Below are positions 1-5,442 of a stretch of 6,123 bases of DNA, in pieces (the stretch's first letter is position 1; each line of letters opens with the position of its first letter). The notes beneath the pieces were generated by a model. The model worked only from the letters and a program-made list of their open reading frames with translations. It had not been told where the DNA came from and did no database searches. The DNA comes from Helicobacteraceae bacterium (GTDB taxonomy: Bacteria; Campylobacterota; Campylobacteria; Campylobacterales; SZUA-545). Position numbers and translations under genes: made by a program. The stretch covers positions 1-6,123 of the forward strand of contig JAISRI010000086.1 of NCBI GenBank assembly GCA_031273735.1, given 5' to 3'.

Positions 1-206
1 AGCGAAAGCAACAAAACGACCCTTGTTCCCATAGCCAAAGATAGCCCCAATATACTAGCTTTTCGTCTTTTTTCCTCTGGAAGTCTACTTACTAAGATCG
101 CGATAAAAATGATATTATCTACGCCAAGAACAATCTCGAGCGCCGCCAAAGTTACCAACGCAATCCACGCCTGCGGATCGCTTATCAAATCCATAACGCC
201 GTCCAT
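1..206 (-). CDS. TerC/YgdQ-family integral membrane protein, N-terminal part (runs off left edge)
   Basis: Reading the minus strand from ATG at 206 gives 68 open codons up to the window edge, so only the N-terminus is present. It begins MDGVMDLISDPQAWIALVTL and continues into ALEIVLGVDNIIFI (residues 22-35), then a basic loop (RLPEEKRRKA) and a second hydrophobic segment starting ILGLSLAMGTRVVLLL. The acidic in-membrane motif with E24, D30 and N31 is the hallmark of the TerC superfamily, which includes E. coli YgdQ/YoaE-type proteins and Mn/metal exporters. The order 'SDPQAWIALVTL, ALEIVLG.DNIIFI' matches the YgdQ-like branch. These are inner-membrane proteins, probably involved in metal ion or envelope homeostasis; the substrate cannot be read here. 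The start is well supported by AGGAG at 214-218, 7 nt upstream. It is divergent from the neighbouring operon. 'Tellurium resistance' would be an over-interpretation. Confidence 0.9.
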   Translation of the reverse strand, partial: MDGVMDLISDPQAWIALVTLAALEIVLGVDNIIFIAILVSRLPEEKRRKASILGLSLAMGTRVVLLLS

Positions 207-228
207 AATTTCGCTCCTAAAAAGCGCA

Positions 229-234
229 AGTATA
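229..234 (-). promoter_or_regulatory. Putative -10 box for the TerC-family gene
   Basis: The minus strand reads TATACT here, preceded by a T/A-rich TTTTAGA. The predicted start of transcription, near 222, leaves the AGGAG ribosome site (214-218) just inside the transcript. No convincing -35 is present, which is normal for Campylobacterota sigma-70 promoters. Confidence 0.45.
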
Positions 235-326
235 TCTAAAAGTTTACGCGCGAAGCGCAGAAAATAGGGCTTTACTAAAATAGCGGCGGCGCGGGCTTTG
301 GTCGATCTGGTTATGCTCCGATTTGA

Positions 327-332
327 TATGAT
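327..332 (+). promoter_or_regulatory. Putative -10 box for the membrane protein/ybgC operon
   Basis: TATGAT on the plus strand, after ATTTGA. Transcription would begin near 339, which keeps the Shine-Dalgarno at 353-357 and argues that the real start codon is TTG 366 rather than the further upstream TTG at 336. A second AT-rich candidate, TATATT at 341-346, would place the start too close to the ribosome site. Confidence 0.4.
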
Positions 333-352
333 CGTTTGCGTATATTTAAGAT

Positions 353-357
353 AAGGA
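353..357 (+). promoter_or_regulatory. Shine-Dalgarno that selects TTG 366 as start of the first membrane gene
   Basis: AAGGA lies 8 nt before TTG at 366. The open frame extends up to another TTG at 336, but that codon has no ribosome site and lies at or before the predicted transcription start. Confidence 0.55.
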
Positions 358-365
358 AGCGTCGT

Positions 366-872
366 TTGTCTGTCGTCAATACAAAAAGATCGTTTGTCGC
401 TCCCGCGCCCAAGCGGCGCGAAAAGCGCTCTAAAGCGGCGGCGTATTTAGCGCTTGTTTTTAGCGCGGTTTATATCTATCAGCTTTTGCCGCTCGAATAT
501 ATCTTTAAGATTGCCGCGCTTGTTTCAAGCGTAATTGGCATAGCGGCGTATAACTTGCTTTTTTTCGCGCCAAAATGCGCCGATCGTTTGCTAGGAATCG
601 AGTCGCAAAATAAAACGTCAAAAGCGCTAAAGATCGTCGTTTATATTGCGCAAGCGATAATTACGCTTTTCGCTATTTTGATTTCCGCCGCGTTTTTATC
701 TTTAGCGCCAATCGCGCTGACGGTTTTTACCGACATTGAAGGCGCGGAAGTTTGGCGCGATTTTTTACTATTTTCCGCGCTTGGCGTTTGTTTTGGATCG
801 GCTATATTTGTATGCGCGATCTACGCTTTTCAAAAGCCGCTCGAGCAAGATTTGATAAGAGAAAAAAAATGA
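366..872 (+). CDS. Small polytopic membrane protein of unknown function (first of a tandem pair)
   Basis: A 168-residue protein when started at TTG 366; the same frame is open from TTG 336, which would add ten residues. The first ~24 residues are strongly basic (KRSFVAPAPKRREKRSK) and should be cytoplasmic. Hydrophobic segments follow at about 25-41, 45-67, 89-121 (a long stretch interrupted by P115) and 132-155, so about four membrane spans are likely, ending in a charged tail EQDLIREKK. I do not recognise a named family. It is the first gene of a compact operon: its TGA overlaps the next gene's ATG as ATGA (869-872), so the two products are probably made in coupled amounts. It shares a spaced pattern of residues with the next gene, which suggests tandem duplication. 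No catalytic motif is visible. Confidence 0.8.
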   Translation: MSVVNTKRSFVAPAPKRREKRSKAAAYLALVFSAVYIYQLLPLEYIFKIAALVSSVIGIAAYNLLFFAPKCADRLLGIESQNKTSKALKIVVYIAQAIITLFAILISAAFLSLAPIALTVFTDIEGAEVWRDFLLFSALGVCFGSAIFVCAIYAFQKPLEQDLIREKK

Positions 873-1273
873 ACGCCTACTCTTTTATCGCGGCGCTATT
901 TTACGGTTTTGCGATTGGTTTTGTCTGTTGGAAAGGCTCGTTTCTTTTAGTTAAGCCGATCGCCTCGAAACTGTGCGATTTAGAACGCTTAGAGCCGATT
1001 GCGGTTAAGTGCGTTTACGCGATCGTCTTTGTTTTTTTAGCGCTTTTAACCGCGATGTTTTTAACGATTCTTCCGATCGGCGTTTTTGTATTTAACGGCG
1101 CGAAACTAGCGGAGCTTTATCTGCTTTCGTTTATCTCGTTTAGCGGCTCGTTTTTTGGTTATTTGTTTTTATTGTATTTGCGTTGGATTAGCGGATATTT
1201 AATTAGATTAAACGCCAAAATTGAAAAGCGTCGTTTAGCGTTAAAAACCGCTTATAAAAAGGATAGAAATTGA
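869..1273 (+). CDS. Small polytopic membrane protein of unknown function (second of a tandem pair)
   Basis: 134 residues from ATG 869. The frame is open further upstream (to 752), but that stretch lies inside the preceding gene, and the ATGA overlap makes ATG 869 the natural start. Hydrophobic segments lie at about 6-28, 48-76 and 83-106, followed by a basic tail (RLNAKIEKRRLALKTAYKKDR), so roughly three spans with a cytoplasmic C-terminus are expected from the positive-inside rule. No recognised domain is visible. It resembles the preceding protein: AAL near its start, K29/A32/L35/E39, VKCVY at 46-50, the L-x-x-L-P-I block at 65-70 followed by VF, and G93/G97 all have counterparts at similar spacing. 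Its stop overlaps the ybgC start (TTGA, 1270-1273), so the three genes are translated as a chain. The ribosome site before ATG 869 is weak (AAGAGA), consistent with translational coupling. Confidence 0.8.
   Translation: MNAYSFIAALFYGFAIGFVCWKGSFLLVKPIASKLCDLERLEPIAVKCVYAIVFVFLALLTAMFLTILPIGVFVFNGAKLAELYLLSFISFSGSFFGYLFLLYLRWISGYLIRLNAKIEKRRLALKTAYKKDRN
1259..1263 (+). promoter_or_regulatory. Shine-Dalgarno for the TTG start of ybgC
   Basis: AAGGA inside the end of the upstream gene, 6 nt before TTG 1270. It supports the non-ATG start, which also places the conserved YbgC N-terminus at the correct distance. Confidence 0.6.
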
Positions 1274-1653
1274 AGATTAGAGTTTATTACGAAGATACCG
1301 ATTCTTTAGGCGTAGTCTATCACGCAAACTACTTAAAGTATATAGAACGAGCGCGAAGCGAAGCGTTCTTTGCGATCGGCGCTAAACCAGAAAGCGCGGA
1401 ACGTTATTTTCTTGTCCGATCGATGGAGGTTAGGTTTGTTAAATCCGCAAAACTTGGCGATCTTTTAGAGGCGACGACAAAGCTAATCGAGATCCGCGTC
1501 GCTTCCTTTTGGCTCTTGCAGGAGCTTTGGCTAGATCGAACGCTTATATTTGCCGCGAAAGTCGAAATCGCTTCGCTTCGCGGCGGCAGGATCGCCAAGA
1601 TCGACGACGAAACCAAAAACTTTCTTAATAAGACCTTCTCAAACCGCCCGTAA
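1270..1653 (+). CDS. ybgC: YbgC-family acyl-CoA thioesterase
   Basis: 127 residues, single hot-dog fold domain. The diagnostic signature is at the N-terminus: RVYYEDTDSLGVVYHANYL (residues 4-22) followed by ERARSE. D11 (equivalent to catalytic D18 of E. coli YbgC) and H18 (H25 in E. coli) are present. The length matches the family (about 130 residues). YbgC enzymes hydrolyse acyl-CoA or acyl-carrier thioesters in the cytoplasm and are commonly linked to the cell-envelope Tol-Pal region or phospholipid metabolism; here the partners upstream are two small membrane proteins instead of tolQRAB. The start is TTG, supported by AAGGA at 1259-1263 and by the TTGA overlap with the upstream stop. The 3' end overlaps the convergent periplasmic-protein gene by 29 bp. 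The family assignment is secure; the exact substrate is not knowable from sequence. Confidence 0.95.
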   Translation: MKIRVYYEDTDSLGVVYHANYLKYIERARSEAFFAIGAKPESAERYFLVRSMEVRFVKSAKLGDLLEATTKLIEIRVASFWLLQELWLDRTLIFAAKVEIASLRGGRIAKIDDETKNFLNKTFSNRP

Positions 1654-2920
1654 CCGTCTTGTTAGCCTCGTTAGAAACGGGCGGCAAGGTTTCGTTAAGG
1701 GGGCGTTCCGGCGGCGGAGGCGCTAAAATAAAACGCGAATTTTTTATCTGATAGATTCTAATCGGATATTGAACCTGATTGTTGGACATCTCAAGCCCGA
1801 ATAAACCGACGCGAGGAGAGTAATCGCCCTTGTTTCTTTGGCTGATCATATCCGTTAATGCGCTTGCCGCGTAAGCCGTCCATTCAAAACGCAAATCGTC
1901 GTTGCGCAAAAGCAGATTCAGATCGCGTAAGGTCATATCGGTTCGTCCGATCGCGCTGGCGATATAAAGGTTTTTTACGTCGTCGCTCTGAGGCAGAGTA
2001 AGCAAAAGCGGTTTATAGTTGATTTGCGTGCTTAACGCCGACGCTATGCGAACGTCGTTAAAAGTGATCTGCGAAAGCACCATACTAGTCCGATCGGGAA
2101 CGGTGTTAAGAAGTATCGACATACCGTCGCCGATCTTTTCGGTTTTAAAAAGTTGCGCGTAATTAACGCGGGGATTAGTAAGCGTGATATGCGAAGGAGG
2201 TAGAGGTAAAATCGCGTCCGCCGCCGCCGTAATTCGCTGATTCAAAGCAAACGGCTGATCGAAGATCGCTATGCGAAACCGATTGGCGTAAGGGCTGAGC
2301 GCCTCTAACTGTTTTGCGTAATCGATACCGCCAAAAAAGAAATTATTGGGCGCGCTATATAGCTCGTTGCGGTTGACGGTAGGAATATAAAGCTCGATAT
2401 TAGGCTCCAAATTGGCGGCGTTTTTCACGCCGTCCGCAGTCAAAACCGCCAAAGCGCGAACATAGCCCGCCGCTTCAATCTCTTTAATAGCGCGTTCCAA
2501 GTTATCTTGCGACTCGTCAAAAGAATCAAAAACCCGTATTTCAAAAGGTTTGCCTTTGCTTAATAGATAGGCGCCGACGCTATTGACGACCACGACCGCG
2601 TAACGCCCGACTTTGTTTGAAGCCAAGACGGCGATGCGCTCCCCGTCGATTCGCGGCATTGCAAGGTTGAGAAAGGTTGCCCAACGTTGATAATCCGCAT
2701 CGAAACGCTCGGTTTCTGGACTTTTTTTGTAACGCGCTAAAAACGAGAAGATTTTGTCCTCTTTTAGCAATCGCTCCAAGCAAGCGGCGTTGCAAGGCGC
2801 TGGCGATATGTCAATCGCTTCGCTAATCGCGGGACCAATAGGCGAAAAAAGTCTTGGCTGACTAGGCGGCGCGGCAAAAAGCGCCGACGAAATAAGGGCG
2901 AATAACCATATTTTTTTCAT
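1625..2920 (-). CDS. Exported protein with probable type-1 periplasmic-binding (LpoA/ABC-receptor-like) fold
   Basis: 431 residues from ATG 2920. The frame is open to 2974, but the start at 2920 gives a textbook signal peptide (MKKIWLFALISSALFAA, likely cleaved after residue 17). No lipobox cysteine follows directly, so it should be soluble or weakly anchored in the periplasm. A Cys pair (C43, C47) sits in the mature N-terminus. From about residue 95 there are alternating short hydrophobic strands and helices (ERIAVLASNKVGRYA, FEIRVFDSF, VRALAVLTADG, NNFFFGGIDYAKQL, RIAIFDQP, PLLLTLPQSDDVKNLYIASA), with the pattern of a bilobed type-1 solute-binding fold as in LpoA or amino-acid receptors. 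The tail is proline-rich (APPPPERPLNETLPPV). No ABC transporter genes adjoin it, so a structural or regulatory role in the envelope is as likely as transport. The fold is inferred from pattern; I cannot name the protein. It converges on ybgC and is divergent from the AlkD operon. Confidence 0.85.
   Translation of the reverse strand: MKKIWLFALISSALFAAPPSQPRLFSPIGPAISEAIDISPAPCNAACLERLLKEDKIFSFLARYKKSPETERFDADYQRWATFLNLAMPRIDGERIAVLASNKVGRYAVVVVNSVGAYLLSKGKPFEIRVFDSFDESQDNLERAIKEIEAAGYVRALAVLTADGVKNAANLEPNIELYIPTVNRNELYSAPNNFFFGGIDYAKQLEALSPYANRFRIAIFDQPFALNQRITAAADAILPLPPSHITLTNPRVNYAQLFKTEKIGDGMSILLNTVPDRTSMVLSQITFNDVRIASALSTQINYKPLLLTLPQSDDVKNLYIASAIGRTDMTLRDLNLLLRNDDLRFEWTAYAASALTDMISQRNKGDYSPRVGLFGLEMSNNQVQYPIRIYQIKNSRFILAPPPPERPLNETLPPVSNEANKTVTGGLRRSY
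1644..1684. terminator. Possible bidirectional hairpin at the convergent ybgC / periplasmic-protein junction
   Basis: An 8-bp perfect inverted repeat: CCGCCCGT at 1644-1651 and ACGGGCGG at 1677-1684, with a 25-nt loop. It covers the ybgC stop codon and lies within the last codons of the opposing gene. It is the right place for a shared terminator between converging genes, but neither side has a good T-tract and the loop is long, so this is only a candidate. Confidence 0.3.
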
Positions 2921-2927
2921 AAGCGCG

Positions 2928-2933
2928 ATTATA
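2928..2933 (-). promoter_or_regulatory. -10 box (perfect TATAAT) for the exported binding-fold protein
   Basis: The minus strand reads TTTTAGC then TATAAT. Only 7 nt separate it from the ATG at 2920, so the expected transcription start falls at or next to the A of the ATG. There is no Shine-Dalgarno between box and start. Either the mRNA is leaderless or the true promoter lies elsewhere. Confidence 0.55.
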
Positions 2934-2973
2934 GCTAAAAGGCGGTTTGGCAAACTTTGATACACTTGCGGCA

Positions 2974-3633
2974 ATGTTAGAAACGAAGATTTTATTCGAC
3001 GCGCTTGAAAAAAGCGGCGATAAGCAAGCCGCGATCGCTATGAGCGCATATATGCGTAACCAGTTCGCCTTTTTGGGCATAGCGACTCCCAAAAGAAAGG
3101 CGCTCTGCGAAGATTTCTTAAAAAGCGCTAAAAAAGAGCCGAACGCCGATTGGGATTTTATTAACTTATGTTGGCAAAAGCCGTATAGGGAGTTTCAATA
3201 TATCGCGCTTGATTATCTATCGCTTTTTAAGGAAAAACTTAACGTAAAAGATATGCAAAAAATCAAAAATATAGCCATAGATAAATCGTGGTGGGATACG
3301 ATCGACGGATTAGATAGAATAGCGGGCGCGATCGCGTTAAAAGATCCTGCGGCAAACGATATTTTATTAACGTGGAGTATAAACGATAACTTTTGGCTAA
3401 GACGCATAGCGATCGACTGTCAGCTCGACAGAAAAGATAAAACAAACGTTGCGCTATTAGAGCAAATCATCATCAATAACTTTGGGCAAAAAGAGTTCTT
3501 TATCAATAAGGCGATCGGTTGGAGTTTAAGAGAGTATAGCAAAACCAACCCGACTTGGGTTCGCGCTTTTATTAAAAAACAGGGCGATAAAATGTCGAGT
3601 CTAAGCGTTCGAGAAGCAAGCAAATATATCTAA
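2974..3633 (+). CDS. alkD: AlkD-family DNA alkylation repair glycosylase
   Basis: 219 residues from ATG 2974; the frame also opens from TTG 2947 (nine more residues). ATG 2974 is preferred because it gives the family's usual N-terminal length before the conserved M-x-x-YM / F-x-FLGI-x-TP block (residues 23-39). AlkD proteins are all-helical HEAT-like-repeat enzymes that excise cationic N3- and N7-alkylpurines from DNA. The residues known to matter in Bacillus cereus AlkD are all here: W107 and D111 in SWWDTID (W109, D113), R144 in WLRRIAI (R148), and W183 in KAIGWSLREYSKTNP (W187). Other matches are REFQYIALD (72-80) and EFFINKAIGW. The enzyme should therefore be active. Neither start has a well-spaced ribosome site: AAGGCGG at 2939-2945 is only 1 nt before TTG 2947 and too far from ATG 2974. 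It leads an operon with the DUF2461 gene 11 bp downstream. Confidence 0.94.
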   Translation: MLETKILFDALEKSGDKQAAIAMSAYMRNQFAFLGIATPKRKALCEDFLKSAKKEPNADWDFINLCWQKPYREFQYIALDYLSLFKEKLNVKDMQKIKNIAIDKSWWDTIDGLDRIAGAIALKDPAANDILLTWSINDNFWLRRIAIDCQLDRKDKTNVALLEQIIINNFGQKEFFINKAIGWSLREYSKTNPTWVRAFIKKQGDKMSSLSVREASKYI

Positions 3634-3644
3634 AAAGGCGGAAG

Positions 3645-4349
3645 GTGAAAAACGCGCTAAAGTTTCTAAGCGATCTAGAAAAACATAACGATCGCGATTG
3701 GTTTCATTCCAATAAAACCCGCTATCAAGAGGCGAAAGCCGTTTTTGAGCGCTTTATAGAGGAGCTAATATGCGCGATTAGCGCGTTTGACGACGCGATA
3801 GCGCCATTAACGCCTAAACGCTCGATATTCAGGCTTGAACGCGATATTCGCTTTGCCCGCGATAAAACGCCTTATAACCCTAGCTTTAGAGCTTGTCTTT
3901 CGATCGGAGGAAAAGCGCCGATCCCAACCGGTTATTACATATCGATAGCTCCTAATAACCGCTCGTTTTTAGGCGGCGGACTATACGCCTCGACGTTTAA
4001 GGAGGCAAGCGAGGCGATCAGAAACAAGATCGCCGATCGCGGCGAAGAGTTTGAAAAAATTATAAACGCTAAAGAGTTCGCAAAAGTTTTTAAGATTCAA
4101 GGGGAGAAGTTAAAAAACGCTCCTATAGGTTTTGATAAAAACGCTCCGCAAATCGAATATATCAAACATAAGAGTTGGTATTTGCAATATAGCGTTTCTG
4201 ACGAGGAGACGAAAGCGGATAATTTCGTAGAAAAAGCGGCGCGAATATACAAGGTTATGAAACCATTTAACGACTACTTAAACGTAGCGTTAAAAGAGAT
4301 AAAAACGCCTCAGAAATTAAACAAGGAGAGAAATTGCGCAAGGCTATAA
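3645..4349 (+). CDS. DUF2461 (TIGR02453) family protein
   Basis: 234 residues from GTG 3645, with AAAGG at 3634-3638 and a 6-nt gap. The family's markers appear in order: an N-terminal FL-x-DLEKHNDRDWFHSNK block (residues 8-24), the invariant basic/acidic stretch RLERDIRFARDKTPY (63-77), GYYISIAP (96-103), FLGGGLY (108-114), and a later IEYIKHKSWYL (170-180). The length is typical of the family, which is cytoplasmic and of unknown biochemical function; no signal peptide or membrane span is seen. It begins 11 bp after alkD and its end overlaps the following gene by 16 bp, so the three are probably cotranscribed. The pairing with a DNA repair gene is suggestive only; I would not assign a repair role from this. 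Confidence 0.92.
   Translation: MKNALKFLSDLEKHNDRDWFHSNKTRYQEAKAVFERFIEELICAISAFDDAIAPLTPKRSIFRLERDIRFARDKTPYNPSFRACLSIGGKAPIPTGYYISIAPNNRSFLGGGLYASTFKEASEAIRNKIADRGEEFEKIINAKEFAKVFKIQGEKLKNAPIGFDKNAPQIEYIKHKSWYLQYSVSDEETKADNFVEKAARIYKVMKPFNDYLNVALKEIKTPQKLNKERNCARL
4323..4328 (+). promoter_or_regulatory. Strong Shine-Dalgarno inside the DUF2461 end, sets TTG 4334 as start
   Basis: AAGGAG with 5 nt to TTG 4334. Together with the immediate signal peptide that follows, this fixes a non-ATG start that overlaps the upstream gene by 16 nt. Confidence 0.65.
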
Positions 4350-5041
4350 TTATATTCGCGGTTACGATCGCTTTCTTACAGGCGGCGGAGCCAAAGTTTG
4401 ACGACTATCAAACGCCAATTTACGGCGGCAAAATAGAGCAAAATAAAGAGGCAAAAGAGGCAAAGATAAACTTTGCGGGTAAATACCATATCAACGCGCA
4501 AAATTGCTTGGGTTGGTATTCGCAAAAGGGCATTTTTGGCTGTTACGATCTGGCGATCTTTAACCTACAAAGCGGCGCGAAACTTGACGGCGCGGCTTCG
4601 CAAATTACGGGGGGCGATTTTTTGATTTTCGATCCTAGTCAAAGGCGTTTTAACTTTAGCGCAAATAGTTCGCTCTTAATCGCTTCGCTATACGAGAAAA
4701 ATGCCGCGAAACCTTACCGAACAGTTTACTATCGTTTTGAATCGGGCGAAGTCGCTGGAAACGTATTAAAAAAGTTCGACGAGTTTATCGAGATCGCTAG
4801 AGTAGATTTTCTGCCGCAAGAGGTTGTAAGCGCAATCGAGCTATATGAAAATTGCGAACATTTCGGCGGCGAAGAGCCGTATGACGACGAACGCGCTAAA
4901 GAGATCGCAGAAGCTATGAAACCGTGCGACAAATTTTACGAAAACCTTCCGTCGCTAATCAAAAAATATAAAGACGATAAAGAGGCGGCAAACGCGCTAT
5001 CGGCGTTGCAAGAGCGGGTTGTAATCGCGTTTGGTTTGTGA
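4334..5041 (+). CDS. Small exported protein of unknown function with four cysteines
   Basis: 235 residues from TTG 4334. The first ~18 residues (MRKAIIIFAVTIAFLQAA) form a signal peptide with likely cleavage near A17/A18, so the mature protein should be periplasmic or secreted. There is no lipobox. The mature part has aromatic-rich beta-like stretches (KYHINAQNCLGWYSQKGIFG, ITGGDFLIFD, YRTVYYRFESGE) and then a charged helical C-terminal half (KKFDEFIEIARV, DDERAKEIAEAMKPCDKFYENL, KKYKDDKEAANAL). Cysteines at 58, 70, 174 and 198 could form two disulfides after export, one per half. I do not recognise a family. It is the last gene of the alkD-DUF2461 operon, and its stop lies 9 bp from the 3' end of the opposing SRP RNA gene. 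The exported location does not fit a common pathway with AlkD. Confidence 0.82.
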   Translation: MRKAIIIFAVTIAFLQAAEPKFDDYQTPIYGGKIEQNKEAKEAKINFAGKYHINAQNCLGWYSQKGIFGCYDLAIFNLQSGAKLDGAASQITGGDFLIFDPSQRRFNFSANSSLLIASLYEKNAAKPYRTVYYRFESGEVAGNVLKKFDEFIEIARVDFLPQEVVSAIELYENCEHFGGEEPYDDERAKEIAEAMKPCDKFYENLPSLIKKYKDDKEAANALSALQERVVIAFGL

Positions 5042-5050
5042 AGTTTGTAG

Positions 5051-5157
5051 CGCCTCTTCCCAGATGACTGCGGCGCTCGACCTTGAAAGTCGGGCTGCTC
5101 GGTTCCCCGCCTGATCCGTTCTCTCGCAAGATCGTCGCGCAGGTCTAAGAAGAAGCG
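5051..5157 (-). ncRNA. ffs: Signal recognition particle RNA (4.5S, bacterial small SRP RNA)
   Basis: On the minus strand the domain IV tip reads UCAGG, then CGG-GGAA-CCG, then AGCAGCC (5114 down to 5093). This is the E. coli arrangement UCAGG-UCC-GGAA-GGA-AGCAGCC with a compensated stem below the GGAA tetraloop (5103-5106). The Ffh-binding asymmetric and symmetric loops are thus intact. The ends close as a long helix: 5144-5157 pairs with 5051-5064 (14 pairs including G-U). Inside it, CUGCG (5142-5138) pairs with CGCAG (5072-5068) and GAUCUUG pairs with CAAGGUC. The length, about 107 nt, fits the Alu-less bacterial type. It binds Ffh and targets membrane proteins co-translationally. The exact ends are inferred from the helix and the promoter; no clear U-tract terminator follows on the 3' side, so 3' processing may set the end. 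Confidence 0.9.
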
Positions 5158-5160
5158 AGC

Positions 5161-5442
5161 AATTATACCAATTTATATTTTATTTGCGTTGCAGAGCGCA
5201 TAGTCTTTGGCGTCGCAAACGTTGCAACCCTGCGGGAATAAAGCGTCGCGGGACTAAAAATAGATCAACCTTGAAGCATATTCGGGCGTTATGCGAAGCA
5301 AAAATTCATTCCAAAAGATTCTTGGCTCGGCTATTACGGGAACCGACTTAATTGGACGATTTTAGGGAATGGGCGTTGCGATATAGACCCGTTATGCGCT
5401 AGACGATCTTTTATTTATAATTTGTTTAATGATTATATTTAA
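5161..5442 (+). pseudogene. Probable decayed gene remnant between ffs and the LRR gene
   Basis: This stretch holds no intact gene. One plus-strand frame, open from 5275 to the stop at 5440-5442, has no start codon yet reads like the conserved end of a protein: KDSWLGYYGNRLNWTILG followed by NGRCDIDPLCARR, ending near 5406. Upstream in the same frame the translation continues protein-like (AERIVFGVANVATLRE, then SVAGLKIDQP) but is broken by TAA at 5239-5241 and TGA at 5272-5274. The last ~12 codons (SFIYNLFNDYI) lie over the AT-rich antisense of the LRR gene and are probably unrelated. The left end at 5161 is arbitrary and overlaps the ffs promoter. I cannot name the family. Chance is possible because other frames here are also partly open. 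Confidence 0.3.
5162..5170 (-). promoter_or_regulatory. Extended -10 promoter of the SRP RNA gene
   Basis: The minus strand reads TGGTATAAT, a consensus TGn-extended -10, with an AT-rich upstream flank. It ends 4 nt before the first paired base of the RNA, so transcription should start about 5155-5158. No -35 is visible. Confidence 0.65.

Noticed and set aside
207..300. Possible yybP-ykoY (Mn) riboswitch in the TerC-family leader
   Set aside because: The leader from the predicted start (~222) to the ATG is far too short, and none of the motif's conserved segments is visible upstream; only a tiny GCGC-GAA-GCGC hairpin (248-258) is present.
2947..2973. TTG 2947 as the alkD start
   Set aside because: The nearby AAGGCGG leaves just 1 nt of spacing and the family alignment fits ATG 2974; kept as an alternative in the gene entry.
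5173..5253. Minus-strand short Cys-rich frame reading ALFPQGCNVCDAKDYALC
   Set aside because: Bounded by stops at both ends with no start codon and only about 26 codons; it may be another piece of decayed coding DNA but cannot be supported as a gene.
5184..5351. Plus-strand Arg-rich open frame of ~56 codons starting at TTG 5184
   Set aside because: No ribosome site, Arg/Cys-rich composition typical of an out-of-phase reading, and it conflicts with the more protein-like remnant frame.
5287..5398. 9-bp direct repeat CGTTATGCG at 5287-5295 and 5390-5398 as possible attachment or insertion target site
   Set aside because: It is short, built from words common in this genome, and the interval between copies shows no integrase or terminal inverted repeats.
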